DNA of 64,000 bases from Parabacteroides sp. Marseille-P3160 (GCF_900162725.1 NZ_LT799418.1:3241019-3305018), one strand, 5' to 3'. Shown: positions 26,178 through 35,641, counted from the first letter of the stretch. The notes: a model not told the origin generated them from the letters alone. Made by a program: numbers and translations.

Positions 26178-27773
26178 ATGTCTGAAAATATAAAAGCAAG
26201 TGAAGTCTCCGATGTGTTGCGTATGCAACTCGAAGGAATAGAGACACAACTTAAATTCGACGAAGTAGGAACGGTACTCCAGGTAAGTGACGGAGTAGTA
26301 CGTATCTATGGACTAAACAATGCGGAAGCCAGTGAATTGTTGGAATTCGACAATGGCATCAAAGCAATTGTGATGAACCTCGAAGAAGATAATGTTGGTG
26401 CGGTTTTGCTTGGCCCCACAGACCAGATAAAGGAAGGATATACGGTAAAACGCACAGGAAAAATAGCTTCTATTCCGGTAAGTGAAGGCATGCTCGGACG
26501 TGTGATCACTCCCTTAGGAGATCCGATTGACGGAAAAGGAGCAATCACTGGCGAGTCCCTGGATCTTCCTTTGGAACGCAAGGCCCCAGGTGTAATATAT
26601 CGTCAGCCGGTAAATCAGCCGTTACAGACCGGATTGAAGGCGGTGGATGCAATGATTCCCATCGGACGTGGACAGCGTGAGTTAATCATTGGCGACCGCC
26701 AAACAGGAAAAACATCCATTGCCATCGATACGATCATTAACCAGCGAAGCAACTACGAAGCCGGAGATCCGGTGTATTGCATCTATGTCGCTATCGGACA
26801 AAAAGGTTCCACGGTTGCAACAATTGTAAATACCCTAAAAGAAAAAGGCGCTTTAGACTATACGATCATCGTTTCGGCAACGGCATCCGATCCGGCTGCC
26901 ATGCAATATTTTGCACCCTTCGCGGGCGCAGCTATCGGCGAATACTTCCGGGATACCGGCCGTCATGCGTTGGTTGTGTACGACGACTTGTCCAAACAGG
27001 CCGTAGCCTATCGTGAGGTTTCCTTGATCCTTCGCCGGCCTTCGGGGCGTGAAGCTTATCCGGGTGATGTATTTTATTTGCACTCCCGCTTGCTGGAACG
27101 TTCCGCCAAAATCATTGCACAGCAGGAAGTAGCCGAGCAGATGAACGACCTTCCCGAAGCCTTAAAAGGCAAAGTGAAGGGGGGAGGCTCCCTGACAGCC
27201 TTGCCGATTATCGAAACGCAAGCGGGCGACGTTTCCGCTTATATTCCGACGAATGTGATATCGATTACCGACGGACAGATCTTCTTGGATACCGATCTGT
27301 TTAACCAGGGAAACCGTCCGGCAATCAATGTGGGTATTTCCGTTTCCCGTGTAGGAGGTAATGCACAAGTAAAAGCGATGAAAAAAGTAGCCGGAACGTT
27401 GAAAATCGACCAGGCTCAATTCCGGGAACTGGAGGCATTTACCAAATTCGGAGGGGACTTGGATCCGGTTACCGCCTTTACGATAAACAAAGGGCAGAGA
27501 AACACCCAGTTGTTAGTGCAACCACTCTATCACCCCATGCCGGTTGAAGAACAAATTGCAATTTTATATTGCGGAACACACGGATTGCTGCAAGATGTCC
27601 CATTGGATAAAGTACACGACTTTGAAAGAGATTTTTTGTTACAGATAAACAACAAACATCGTACGGATGTATTGGATCCATTGAAAAAAGGAATAATCAA
27701 CGAAGAGATAGAAAAAACTCTTACGGAAGTAGCGGAATCCGTATCGCAAAACTACAGCAGTAAAAAAGGATGA
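26178..27773 (+). CDS. atpA: F1 ATP synthase subunit alpha
   Basis: The 531-residue regulatory nucleotide-binding subunit has the P-loop GDRQTGKTS (about residues 172-180), the signature [20 protein letters not shown] in two parts (about 268-287) and [14 protein letters not shown] (about 374-387). It alternates with beta in the F1 ring. The preceding gap is 10 bp, the following one 15 bp. Confidence 0.97.
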   Translation: MSENIKASEVSDVLRMQLEGIETQLKFDEVGTVLQVSDGVVRIYGLNNAEASELLEFDNGIKAIVMNLEEDNVGAVLLGPTDQIKEGYTVKRTGKIASIPVSEGMLGRVITPLGDPIDGKGAITGESLDLPLERKAPGVIYRQPVNQPLQTGLKAVDAMIPIGRGQRELIIGDRQTGKTSIAIDTIINQRSNYEAGDPVYCIYVAIGQKGSTVATIVNTLKEKGALDYTIIVSATASDPAAMQYFAPFAGAAIGEYFRDTGRHALVVYDDLSKQAVAYREVSLILRRPSGREAYPGDVFYLHSRLLERSAKIIAQQEVAEQMNDLPEALKGKVKGGGSLTALPIIETQAGDVSAYIPTNVISITDGQIFLDTDLFNQGNRPAINVGISVSRVGGNAQVKAMKKVAGTLKIDQAQFRELEAFTKFGGDLDPVTAFTINKGQRNTQLLVQPLYHPMPVEEQIAILYCGTHGLLQDVPLDKVHDFERDFLLQINNKHRTDVLDPLKKGIINEEIEKTLTEVAESVSQNYSSKKG

Positions 27774-27788
27774 TAAAGCGAAATAAGT

Positions 27789-28655
27789 ATGCCATCATTA
27801 AAAGAGATAAAAAGTAGAATAAATTCGGTAAACAGCACGAAGAAAATTACTTCAGCCATGAAGATGGTTGCTTCGGCGAAGTTGCATCGCGCTCAGGCGG
27901 CAATAACAAACATGTTACCTTACGAGCAGAAATTGCATTCTATGCTCACTGCTTTTCTATCCGAAGAAACAATTATCCAGTCTCCATACATCGAAGAACA
28001 TTCGTTGGAGAAGATTGCCTTAGTCGTTTTTTCTTCCAACTCTTCCTTATGCGGAGCTTTTAATGCCAATGTAATCCGCCAGATGAGGAGCGTGATCAAT
28101 GAGTATAAGTCATTAGGTACGCAAAATATCCTTATCTATCCCATAGGCCGTAAAATAGCAGATGCATGTCGCAAAGCCGGATTAACTATCCAGGGGAATT
28201 TCCAACGCTTGGCAGAAAAGCCGAGCTATCCGGAAATGGCGGAATTGGCCCAATCATTAATGAAGCAGTATGCTTCTCATGAAATAGATCGTGTAGAAAT
28301 TATCTACCATCACATGAAGAGCACTGCTTCACAAATATTGGTTAGAGAAACGTATCTCCCCATAACATTGGAATCAGAAGCGGAAACCGATTCAAAAACG
28401 GCGCTCGATTACATAGTGGAGCCTTCCAAGGAGCAATTAATAGCCACCTTGTTGCCGCAAGTCTTATCATTGAAGCTATATACTGTATTATTGGATTCCA
28501 ACGCTTCCGAACATGCAGCCCGTATGCTCGCAATGCAGATTGCAACCGATAATGCCGACGATTTAATCCAAGATTTGACCGTCCTCTTCAATAAATCCCG
28601 CCAGTCTGCAATCACCAACGAATTGCTGGATATTATGGGTGGTTCTATCCGGTGA
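27789..28655 (+). CDS. atpG: F1 ATP synthase subunit gamma
   Basis: The 288-residue central shaft protein starts with the family motif SLKEIKSRINSVNSTKKIT and ends with SRQSAITNELLDIMGG. The two terminal helices form the coiled coil that turns in the alpha-beta ring. It is the last gene of the operon and converges with the AraC gene with 50 bp between. No clear terminator is seen in that gap. Confidence 0.96.
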   Translation: MPSLKEIKSRINSVNSTKKITSAMKMVASAKLHRAQAAITNMLPYEQKLHSMLTAFLSEETIIQSPYIEEHSLEKIALVVFSSNSSLCGAFNANVIRQMRSVINEYKSLGTQNILIYPIGRKIADACRKAGLTIQGNFQRLAEKPSYPEMAELAQSLMKQYASHEIDRVEIIYHHMKSTASQILVRETYLPITLESEAETDSKTALDYIVEPSKEQLIATLLPQVLSLKLYTVLLDSNASEHAARMLAMQIATDNADDLIQDLTVLFNKSRQSAITNELLDIMGGSIR

Positions 28656-28705
28656 CACCCGCGACCACAGCATTGAAAGGACAAAGAATAAAGTAGGATA
28701 CTACA

Positions 28706-29569
28706 CTATCTCTCATATTTTTTCTTATACCCGGTCGGTGCCGTATTCACAATTTCTTTAAATTGTTCGTTAAAGAAAGATAAGCTGCCGTAGCCGCATT
28801 CGTAGGCAATTTGCGATATAGATAGGCTTGAATTTATAAGTAACTTGCAAGCGTGTTTTATTCTGATTTCGGCAAGACATCTAAATATACTTTTATCTGT
28901 TCCTTTTTTGAAAGCCCTACATAAGGCAGAGGGATCCTGATTTACGTATTCCGCTATTTGCGCCAGTGTGATTTTCTCTTTGAAATGACGAAACAAATAT
29001 TTGAAAACCAGATCGATAGGCCTACTGTTATTATCCAATATATTATCTTGATAATATATCGACTCGGAGACTAACCGATAGTTAGTCGATTTACTCAATT
29101 TATCCAGTATGGCATACAACTGTATAATGCGTTCTATGCCATACATTTTGTCTAATGCCATCACTAGGTTGTATATTTCCTGCCATAGCCCATCGTCATA
29201 AAAACGAATGCCATATTGACTTTTTCGGAGCAAAGCATCTATCTCCATAAAATCGGGCAAAATATCCATCTGATTGGGAAACACCGCCATTGTGAATTGC
29301 AATGCCTCGCCCGAACTTGAACTCTCTTTCTTCCCAGTCGCTATGTCGTTGCATAAATGTAAGTGCGGAATATTACTGCCTATTAATGCAATATCTCCCT
29401 TTTTATAATCGGCCTCACCATCTCCAACGAACTGTATCCCTTCACCTCCTGTGAAAATCATAATCTCCAACTCCTCGTGTCTATGCCACGGAAGCAGAAA
29501 TTGCGAATATTCTACATGGCTGAAGGATGAAATGGAACCGTGTGCAATTTTTCGTTCAAGTATGCTCAT
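28706..29569 (-). CDS. AraC-family transcriptional regulator (cupin plus HTH)
   Basis: The 287-residue protein has an N-terminal cupin-like sensing domain (LPWHRHEELEIMIFTGGEG, about residues 27-45) and a C-terminal AraC double helix-turn-helix (ITLAQIAEYVNQDPSALCRAF in two parts, ISQIAYECGYGSLSFFNEQFK). ATG 29569 gives MSILERKIAHGS. An earlier in-frame start at 29632 would include the promoter repeats. It is divergent from the aldo/keto reductase, the probable target, with tandem repeats in the gap. It may sense a sugar or a small molecule. Confidence 0.9.
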   Translation of the reverse strand: MSILERKIAHGSISSFSHVEYSQFLLPWHRHEELEIMIFTGGEGIQFVGDGEADYKKGDIALIGSNIPHLHLCNDIATGKKESSSSGEALQFTMAVFPNQMDILPDFMEIDALLRKSQYGIRFYDDGLWQEIYNLVMALDKMYGIERIIQLYAILDKLSKSTNYRLVSESIYYQDNILDNNSRPIDLVFKYLFRHFKEKITLAQIAEYVNQDPSALCRAFKKGTDKSIFRCLAEIRIKHACKLLINSSLSISQIAYECGYGSLSFFNEQFKEIVNTAPTGYKKKYER

Positions 29570-29595
29570 ATGTTTCTTATTAAAAAAAAGCCGAT

Positions 29596-29627
29596 GCAAA
29601 TATAGCTTGTCACATTGCAAATATAGC
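29596..29627 (-). promoter_or_regulatory. Tandem 11-bp repeat with promoter boxes in the AraC / aldo-keto reductase gap
   Basis: GCAAATATAGC occurs at 29596-29606 and again at 29617-29627, exactly 21 bp (two helical turns) apart. On the minus strand each copy holds TATATTTG, the -7 box type. Direct repeats at two-turn spacing are typical AraC-family binding sites, so the AraC protein may control its own promoter and that of the reductase. Confidence 0.55.
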
Positions 29628-29652
29628 GACATATTCTATTCTCTGGATACAT

Positions 29653-29660
29653 TATCTTTG
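29653..29660 (+). promoter_or_regulatory. -7 promoter box (TATCTTTG) for the aldo/keto reductase
   Basis: TATCTTTG fits TAnnTTTG and lies 43 nt before ATG 29704. No -33 TTTG is seen at the usual distance, which fits an activator-dependent promoter (AraC repeats lie just upstream). Confidence 0.5.
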
Positions 29661-29703
29661 TAAAGTCTTTGTTTTGAGTATAAATCATTAAAAAGAGCAA
29701 ATC

Positions 29704-30732
29704 ATGGAATACAGGAATTTAGGAAACTCAGGTTTGAGAGTATCGGCATTATGTTTTGGTACTGCAACGTTCGGAGGAACAAACGGTTTCGAAGGATGGG
29801 GACATACACAGGTAAAGGAGGCTAATCAACTGATTAATTTATGCCTGGATGAAGGAGTCAACTTGTTCGACACCGCAGATATATATTCGCAAGGCGATTC
29901 GGAAAGTGTATTGGGTAAGGCTATTGAAGGCATACGCAACAAGATGCTGATATCAACCAAGGCAACCTTCCCGATGGGCAAAGACGTGAATAAGTACGGT
30001 TCATCTCGTTTTCACCTGATAGAGGCCTGCGAAGCCAGTCTGAAAAGGTTAAACACCGATCATATAGATATATACCACATGCACGGTTTCGACGGGAATA
30101 CTCCGGTTGAGGAAACACTTCGTACCCTTGATGATTTGGTTACAAGCGGAAAAGTCAGATATATTGCATGTTCCAATTTTTCGGGTTGGCATCTGATGAA
30201 ATCTTTATCCGTTTCGGAACGTTATGGCTGGAATAAATATGTGGCACATCAGGTTTATTATTCATTGCTCAACAGGGATTATGAATGGGAACTGATGACT
30301 TTGGGTATCGATCAGCACATAGGTTCGCTGATATGGAGTCCTTTGGCATCGGGTAGATTGAGCGGTAAATATCGTCGCAACGCGCCTATTCCTAAAGATA
30401 GCCGTATAGCTGCCGGAACAAGTACTGTACCTGCCGCGGCAGCTGAAGAAGAACGGTTATATAAAATAGTAGATGAACTGGATGTGATAGCAAAAGAGAC
30501 CAACAAATCTGTAGCGCAGATAGCTTTAAATTGGTTGCTCCAAAGGCCGACCGTAAGCAGTATAATTGTTGGTGCACGTACCGAAGAGCAATTAAAACAG
30601 AATTTACAGGCCATGGGTTGGAAGTTAAGCGCCGAACAGGTAAAACGCCTTGATGAAGCTAGTGTAAGTCCTAAGGCATATCCATATTGGCATCAGGACG
30701 AACGCCCTGAACTTAATTCACAAATCTTCTGA
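29704..30732 (+). CDS. Aldo/keto reductase
   Basis: The 342-residue NADPH-dependent oxidoreductase has a TIM barrel fold. The catalytic tetrad is visible: Asp and Tyr in NLFDTADIYSQG (about residues 54-65), Lys in MLISTKATF (about 81-89) and His in DIYHMHGFD (about 122-130). The cofactor end is SSIIVGARTEEQLKQN (about 286-301). It most resembles the YghZ/AKR11-like oxidoreductases of sugar clusters. It is divergent from the AraC regulator. The substrate is unknown. Confidence 0.92.
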   Translation: MEYRNLGNSGLRVSALCFGTATFGGTNGFEGWGHTQVKEANQLINLCLDEGVNLFDTADIYSQGDSESVLGKAIEGIRNKMLISTKATFPMGKDVNKYGSSRFHLIEACEASLKRLNTDHIDIYHMHGFDGNTPVEETLRTLDDLVTSGKVRYIACSNFSGWHLMKSLSVSERYGWNKYVAHQVYYSLLNRDYEWELMTLGIDQHIGSLIWSPLASGRLSGKYRRNAPIPKDSRIAAGTSTVPAAAAEEERLYKIVDELDVIAKETNKSVAQIALNWLLQRPTVSSIIVGARTEEQLKQNLQAMGWKLSAEQVKRLDEASVSPKAYPYWHQDERPELNSQIF

Positions 30733-30783
30733 GTCGATCTATTTCAGGACAGGACCTACTTTAAGTAAATTATTTAACTTTGA

Positions 30784-30842
30784 TTAACCCAGGTTAACCT
30801 GGTGACTAACCTATGTTGGCCACCAAGCCAACCTGGGTCAAA
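30784..30842. repeat. Nested inverted repeat, intergenic palindromic element (copy 2)
   Basis: The outer arms ACCCAGGTT (30787-30795) and AACCTGGGT (30830-30838) pair perfectly. Inner arms around CTGGTGAC and GGCCACCAA pair partly. The words AACCTGG, GGTG and GGCCACCA are shared with the element at 442-505. It lies 50 bp after the reductase stop and could also end that transcript. Confidence 0.55.
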
Positions 30843-30870
30843 TAATAGACCGGAGTGCTTAAAAATTTCT

Positions 30871-30925
30871 ACAGTTGATCTTAACTGTTTTATACAGTAA
30901 GTCAAATGAGAATTCCATATCTTTG
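30871..30925 (+). promoter_or_regulatory. Promoter region with dyads for the six-hairpin glycosidase
   Basis: TATCTTTG (30918-30925) fits the -7 consensus and lies 48 nt before ATG 30974. Just upstream are the dyads ACAGTT (30871-30876) with AACTGT (30883-30888), and CTGT (30885-30888) with ACAG (30894-30897). They could be an operator. No -33 box is seen. Confidence 0.4.
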
Positions 30926-30973
30926 TATTACTCATTGTCTCTTACATTATAGAAACCTTTTAATTAATACATT

Positions 30974-32989
30974 ATGCCAAACATGAAAATAGAATACCTT
31001 CTTTTTTGCTTTTTGCTTTTCTTATCCGTCAGAAGTTTGGAATGTAATGCTGAAAATCGTTGGTCTATTGATGCCAATGGAGGAATCTCATGGATTATCG
31101 ACCAACGACTTCCCCATTCGGATCATATCGAAATGAGCGGATTGAAAATTTCAGCCGTATTGAGATATGGAATTGATGCTAACGGCTCTTTCCTTCTTAA
31201 CCGGAGCCTTGTCTGGCCGACCTTGCGTACAATCCCCAATAATACCCATGCAAGCCTGATGCGGCGTTTCGGGTGGAATGTAATAGATATGATTTCCGTT
31301 AACGCTCTTTCCCTTGCGAATGAAAAAGTAAAAAAAATCTCTTTACGTGGTATCCTGTCTACACAAAGTGAGTTCGATTTATCGAGAAAAGGGAAACTCG
31401 AATTAACTCGTATTCTGTTTCCATCGGTATCCAATCCTATGTTTTGTGAGAAATATGTACTTAAAAATGTAGGGGAGTCTGTTCTTTCGATAGAAATACC
31501 CTCCTCCCACTCGATCGTCATGACAGCAGAAGATGAAGGAGTCGATGGTAGCTACAAGTTAGTTTCTATAATAAACGGACAGACGGCCAAACAACTGAAA
31601 CCGGGAGAAGAACTTTCTTTCAGTGCGACATTTGCCGGATATAAAAATACAGAGAGTGAGATAAAGGTTGATATTGACCAGGAGTTAAAGGCTCGTCAGG
31701 ATTTAATAACCGACTTTTGGAGTAATCTTATATTGGAAACTCCGGATTCCGTACTTAATACAATGTTTGCTTTTGCTAAAATACGAGGAGCGGAAAGTAT
31801 CTATGATACAAAGGGAGGACTGCTTCATGGACCGGGGGGAGAATCTTATTATGCCGCTATATGGGCAAATGATCAAGCAGAATATATCAATCCTTTTTTC
31901 CCTTATTTGGGATATACGGTCGGTAATCAATCGGCGCTGAATGCTTATAGACACTTTGCCCGTTATATAAACCCTGAATATACCAAACTCCCAAGTTCTA
32001 TCATAGCGGAAGGGACCGATACGTGGGGTGGCGCCGGCGACCGAGGGGATGCTGCTATGGTGGCTTATGGTGCTGCCCGTTATGCCTTAGCCAGGGGTGA
32101 TAAGGCGGAAGCTGAAGAATTATGGGGATTAATCGAATGGTGTCTGGAGTATTGCAAAAGAAAACTGAATGAAGAAGGTGTCGTAACCTCTGATTCGGAC
32201 GAGTTGGAAAATCGTTTTCCTTCAGGTAATGCTAACTTATGTACTTCCTCACTCTACTATGATGCTCTTTGCTCCGCGGTCTTCTTAGGAAAAGAGTTAG
32301 GAAAGCCAGCCTCACAAATCGTGAATTATAAAAAAGAATCCGTCATTCTCCGTCAAAATATAGATAAATATTTTGGTGCTCAGGTAGAAGGCTTTAATAC
32401 CTATCGATACTATAAAGGAAATGATGTGTTACGTTCATGGATCTGTATCCCTTTGACTGTAGGAATTTATGAAAGGAAAGGCGCGACTATTGATGCGTTG
32501 TTTTCCTCCCGCTTATGGACTGAAAATGGATTACTTACGCAAGCAGGCAGTGAAACGTTTTGGGATCGTTCAACCCTTTACGCATTAAGAGGCGTATATG
32601 CCTGCGGTGAAACGGAAAAGGCTACTGATTATCTGGAATATTATTCTACCCAACGTTTGCTGGGTGAACATGTCCCTTATGCCATCGAGGCTTGGCCGGA
32701 AGGTAACCAACGTCATTTATCTGCCGAGAGTGGATTATATTGCCGGATTATAACAGAAGGATTATTTGGTATTCGTCCGACAGGCTTACGGTCTTTTACT
32801 ATGACGCCGCGTTTGCCGAAAGATTGGGATCATATGAATCTTCGTAGAATCCGGGCTTTTGGCAATATATTTGATGTAGAAATAAACCGTATAAATGGCA
32901 AAATTGGGTTGAAAATAAGCTCTAATAATAAAACGATCTTAAACCGAAAAATTAGAGAAGGGCAAACGCTTACTGTAAACTTGCCCTAA
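30974..32989 (+). CDS. Secreted six-hairpin glycosidase-like protein
   Basis: The 671-residue protein has a signal peptide (YLLFCFLLFLSVRSLECNA). An N-terminal beta-sandwich follows (about residues 25-240), then an (alpha/alpha)6 barrel (about 250-610) with GPGGESYYAAIWANDQAEY, GTDTWGGAGDRGDAAM and SETFWDRSTLYALRG, and a small C-terminal beta domain (GIRPTGLRSFTMTPRLP). The layout recalls GH78-like and related clan-L enzymes, but I cannot assign a GH family. Acidic candidates are the Asp/Glu pair in WANDQAEY and the Glu in AIEAWPEGNQ. Start may be Met1 or Met4. It stands alone about 7.5 kb before the PUL. Confidence 0.7.
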   Translation: MPNMKIEYLLFCFLLFLSVRSLECNAENRWSIDANGGISWIIDQRLPHSDHIEMSGLKISAVLRYGIDANGSFLLNRSLVWPTLRTIPNNTHASLMRRFGWNVIDMISVNALSLANEKVKKISLRGILSTQSEFDLSRKGKLELTRILFPSVSNPMFCEKYVLKNVGESVLSIEIPSSHSIVMTAEDEGVDGSYKLVSIINGQTAKQLKPGEELSFSATFAGYKNTESEIKVDIDQELKARQDLITDFWSNLILETPDSVLNTMFAFAKIRGAESIYDTKGGLLHGPGGESYYAAIWANDQAEYINPFFPYLGYTVGNQSALNAYRHFARYINPEYTKLPSSIIAEGTDTWGGAGDRGDAAMVAYGAARYALARGDKAEAEELWGLIEWCLEYCKRKLNEEGVVTSDSDELENRFPSGNANLCTSSLYYDALCSAVFLGKELGKPASQIVNYKKESVILRQNIDKYFGAQVEGFNTYRYYKGNDVLRSWICIPLTVGIYERKGATIDALFSSRLWTENGLLTQAGSETFWDRSTLYALRGVYACGETEKATDYLEYYSTQRLLGEHVPYAIEAWPEGNQRHLSAESGLYCRIITEGLFGIRPTGLRSFTMTPRLPKDWDHMNLRRIRAFGNIFDVEINRINGKIGLKISSNNKTILNRKIREGQTLTVNLP

Positions 32990-33008
32990 TGCCCTTTATA
33001 TTATGGAA

Positions 33009-33356
33009 TCAATCGTTGCCTTTTATGAATTTAGCAATTTCTCTAACTTCCACACTACCTCCTACTTTAAATATAGGATTGGCTTTTGCTATTTCTACAG
33101 CTTCATCAATTGTTTCGGTTTTCAAAATCACATATCCGGTCACAATTTCTTTTCCTTCTGAATGAGGATTATCTGTTATACTCTTATCCGGACGGATCGT
33201 TTTTGCTCCCAAGGGAGACAATGTATTTCCCTTGTCTGCCAATTTGTCTTGTTTAGCAAGATTTCCGAACCAAGCCATTCTTTCCTTCACTTGCTCGGGA
33301 GATGGCTTTATCTCCGAATCTTTATTCAGCCTGAATAATAATATAAAATCTTTCAT
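33009..33356 (-). CDS. YciI-like (YCII/DGPF-domain) protein
   Basis: The 115-residue protein has the YCII fold: MKDFILLFRLN at the start, QVKERMAWFGNLAKQ (about residues 22-36), and a C-terminal VTGYVILKTETIDEAVEIA followed by NPIF (about 72-94), with GGSVEVREI at the end. The family is ferredoxin-like and often co-occurs with ECF sigma factors, but no direct function is known. It comes 100 bp after the AraC gene on the same strand. Confidence 0.85.
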   Translation of the reverse strand: MKDFILLFRLNKDSEIKPSPEQVKERMAWFGNLAKQDKLADKGNTLSPLGAKTIRPDKSITDNPHSEGKEIVTGYVILKTETIDEAVEIAKANPIFKVGGSVEVREIAKFIKGND

Positions 33357-33456
33357 ATCCTTACTTTTATTTGTTTGACAGATGTACTAATTATTGATAA
33401 AATCAATAAAAACTGAGACAAAGATAAGGGAACTATAAAGATATATATCAGGACTT

Positions 33457-34281
33457 TTAGGGTAGTTTTCGGTACTTTTTAAGAAAAAGGCTTGGGGATA
33501 ATCCTGTCTTCTTCTTAAAAATACGAGCGAAATAGGAGGAATCCTCGAAGCCAATCCGAAACGTAATTTCATTTATATTTTGCTCGGAGTATATCAGCAA
33601 GCGTTTAGCTTCGGTTATTTTAAGATTAAGGAGGTATTGTTTGGCTGAAATTCCGAGTATCTTTTTACATGTGTCATTCAATTTAACTTCCCGAACATTT
33701 AGTATGTCTGCATAATAAGGAATTGTGCATAATTTTGAATAGTCCGATAGGATCAAGCGTTTAAATTGTTCCACTAAAGCATTGCTTTGATAGATCTTTA
33801 CCTGTTTCTTTTTCGCTATTCGATATAACAAATGAGAATAATACTGGATCCCTGCTTTTATATTCTCAATTGATAGTTCATCTTTTTGCGATAGCTCTTC
33901 CTTTACATTCTCAAGGATAGAAGTATGTAACAGCGCATCAGTATCGTCAATATCAATATAAGGAAATGCATAGTTCAGATTCATCTCTAATCCGGCCAAT
34001 TGATCAATAAAAATAATGTAGCCCTGGGTATTATCGTATAAGCTCCAATTATGGACTTGTTTCGGAGCAACGTAGAATACCCGCTGCGGTTTTATTTCAT
34101 ATTCTTCTGAATCAATCACATAAAATCCACTTCCGTTAGTGAACCAGACAAAAGAGAAAAAGGAATGACTATGAGGCCATTCTATCCCTACATCTTCCAT
34201 TGATTCAAAATGCCTTATATAAAAGGATTTCGACAGGACTGAACCGGGAAGAACTTCTGCTATAGAGTATTCTTTTATCAT
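33457..34281 (-). CDS. AraC-family transcriptional regulator
   Basis: The 274-residue protein has an N-terminal cupin-like part (IEWPHSHSFFSFVWFTNG, about residues 32-49, and VAPKQVHNWSLYD) and a C-terminal AraC double HTH (YADILNVREVKLNDTCKKI, ITFRIGFEDSSYFARIFKKKT in two parts). The HSH and QVH histidines resemble metal or ligand sites of cupins. It lies between the esterase and the YciI-like gene on the same strand and may regulate them. Upstream, between 34282 and 34335, no consensus promoter was found. Confidence 0.9.
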   Translation of the reverse strand: MIKEYSIAEVLPGSVLSKSFYIRHFESMEDVGIEWPHSHSFFSFVWFTNGSGFYVIDSEEYEIKPQRVFYVAPKQVHNWSLYDNTQGYIIFIDQLAGLEMNLNYAFPYIDIDDTDALLHTSILENVKEELSQKDELSIENIKAGIQYYSHLLYRIAKKKQVKIYQSNALVEQFKRLILSDYSKLCTIPYYADILNVREVKLNDTCKKILGISAKQYLLNLKITEAKRLLIYSEQNINEITFRIGFEDSSYFARIFKKKTGLSPSLFLKKYRKLP

Positions 34282-34335
34282 GATGCAAAATTACAAAATA
34301 TCAAATAGGGGGATATTTATCTGAACAAAAGATTT

Positions 34336-35178
34336 TTATCTGTTCAACCGTTTTATGATCTGATCGAAAAACACAAAATGATGTTCGATTGATTTACTCC
34401 AATAATCCGTATCGTGGGTTCCGGGTTGAGAAATAAACGTAGTTGGAACTTTCATGCTATCAACTACAGATTTTAATTCTAAATTGGCTGTATATAGTAC
34501 ATCTTCTGTACCACAATCAAATATAAATATTTTACTAAAATCGGAATTATCTCGTAACAAATTGATAATACTGTTCTTATTCCAGTTATCCGTATTATTA
34601 TTCCCGAATAATTGGCTCAGATCATTGTTTAGCCTATTATCCTCCCAAAAGAGTTGACTCATCTTTTGTGATTGTTGAAAATCAATAACTAAGGCTCCAC
34701 TTGTCGATCCTGCAGAATTAAAATAATCCGGACGTAGAATCAAATACCGTAAAGCTCCATATCCTCCCATAGATAGTCCGCTTATAAAAATATTCCTGAC
34801 ATCAATATTCAATTCTTCGTGTACCTTGGGAACTAATTCTTTGAAAAAGAAACTCTCATATTGGAATTTTTCATCATAAAGACTATTTATGTAAAATGAA
34901 GTAAATCCTTCCGGACAAACAATAATCGTATTGTATTTATTTGCCAAATCCTGACAATCGATCGTTCTACTCCATTGGGTGTAATTTTCCGAATAACCAT
35001 GAAGTAAATAAACCAACGGGTATTCTCGTTTTGGGTCATAATTACTTGGTTTGAATACCAGGGCAGGAACATCGCATTTTAAATAGTCAGATTTTATAGT
35101 CCATCTGCCTTGGGCTACAGTTGTAAAACCTACGGATAACATAGCTATCAATATTATAAAACCTTTAATTCTCATCAT
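34336..35178 (-). CDS. Secreted esterase of the alpha/beta hydrolase (esterase D / antigen 85-like) family
   Basis: The 280-residue protein has a signal peptide (FIILIAMLSVGFTTVAQG). The alpha/beta hydrolase parts are YPLVYLLHGYSENYTQW (about residues 52-68), IVCPEGF (about 90-96), the nucleophile elbow SGLSMGGYGALR (about 132-143) with catalytic Ser, FDCGTEDVLY with acidic residue and PGTHDTDYW with His. Homologs are xylan/ferulic acid esterases. In the bacterium it may release acyl groups from plant sugars. It is divergent from the HxlR gene across a 91-bp gap with a dyad. Confidence 0.87.
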   Translation of the reverse strand: MMRIKGFIILIAMLSVGFTTVAQGRWTIKSDYLKCDVPALVFKPSNYDPKREYPLVYLLHGYSENYTQWSRTIDCQDLANKYNTIIVCPEGFTSFYINSLYDEKFQYESFFFKELVPKVHEELNIDVRNIFISGLSMGGYGALRYLILRPDYFNSAGSTSGALVIDFQQSQKMSQLFWEDNRLNNDLSQLFGNNNTDNWNKNSIINLLRDNSDFSKIFIFDCGTEDVLYTANLELKSVVDSMKVPTTFISQPGTHDTDYWSKSIEHHFVFFDQIIKRLNR

Positions 35179-35195
35179 CTTTATTTATTATATTG

Positions 35196-35243
35196 TAATT
35201 TTGTAAGGCAAAGTTATTGTCATAGGAAAGAACCTACAATAAC
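35196..35243. promoter_or_regulatory. Divergent promoters and operator-like dyad between the esterase and HxlR genes
   Basis: TAATTTTG (35196-35203) is a plus -7 box for hxlR. TAACTTTG on the minus strand (complement of 35209-35216) is a -7 box for the esterase, with TTG (complement of 35237-35239) 20 nt upstream as -33. GTTATTGT (35213-35220) and ACAATAAC (35236-35243) form a perfect dyad that covers both minus-strand boxes, so a bound protein would block the esterase. Confidence 0.55.
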
Positions 35244-35269
35244 GAACAAAATTGTTAGTGATAAAGCAT

Positions 35270-35641
35270 ATGAGAAAAAAACAATCCACAAACTTCATTA
35301 ATGAACAATATCTGTTTGCTACTTGTGGGCTTAACTTGGCTTTGAATAAAATCAGTGGACGCTGGAAAGCTCAAATTCTTTTGTCCATTTATATGGGACA
35401 CAATCGATTTCATACACTTCACAAGAATTTGGAAAACATATCTGAGCAGGTACTCGGAAGACAATTAAAGGCTCTTGAAAAAGATGCTCTAATCATGAAA
35501 AATATTATTCCGGATTCCACCCCTATCGGCATAGAATATACTCTTACTGATAATGGTTCAAAACTTCTTCCAATATTAGATGAATTATGTAAATGGGGAC
35601 AACAATATGCAACCAAAAATTCAGACAATATGGATCTTTGA
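35270..35641 (+). CDS. HxlR-family winged-helix regulator
   Basis: The 123-residue protein shows HxlR features: a Cys near the start (FATCGLNLAL), GRWKAQILLSIYMG (about residues 31-44), ENISEQVLGRQLKALEKDAL (recognition helix and following, about 57-76) and a wing with EYTLTDNGSKLLPILDEL (about 91-108). HxlR regulators respond to aldehydes, quinones or oxidants, often through the N-terminal Cys. I start at ATG 35270; a TTG at 35252 is in frame. It is divergent from the esterase and could repress it by the dyad in the gap. Confidence 0.88.
   Translation: MRKKQSTNFINEQYLFATCGLNLALNKISGRWKAQILLSIYMGHNRFHTLHKNLENISEQVLGRQLKALEKDALIMKNIIPDSTPIGIEYTLTDNGSKLLPILDELCKWGQQYATKNSDNMDL

Noticed and set aside
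34315-34347. Direct repeat TTTATCTG-xx-CAA upstream of the AraC gene (minus)
   Set aside because: The second copy lies within the esterase 3' coding end, and the repeat is short and imperfect.
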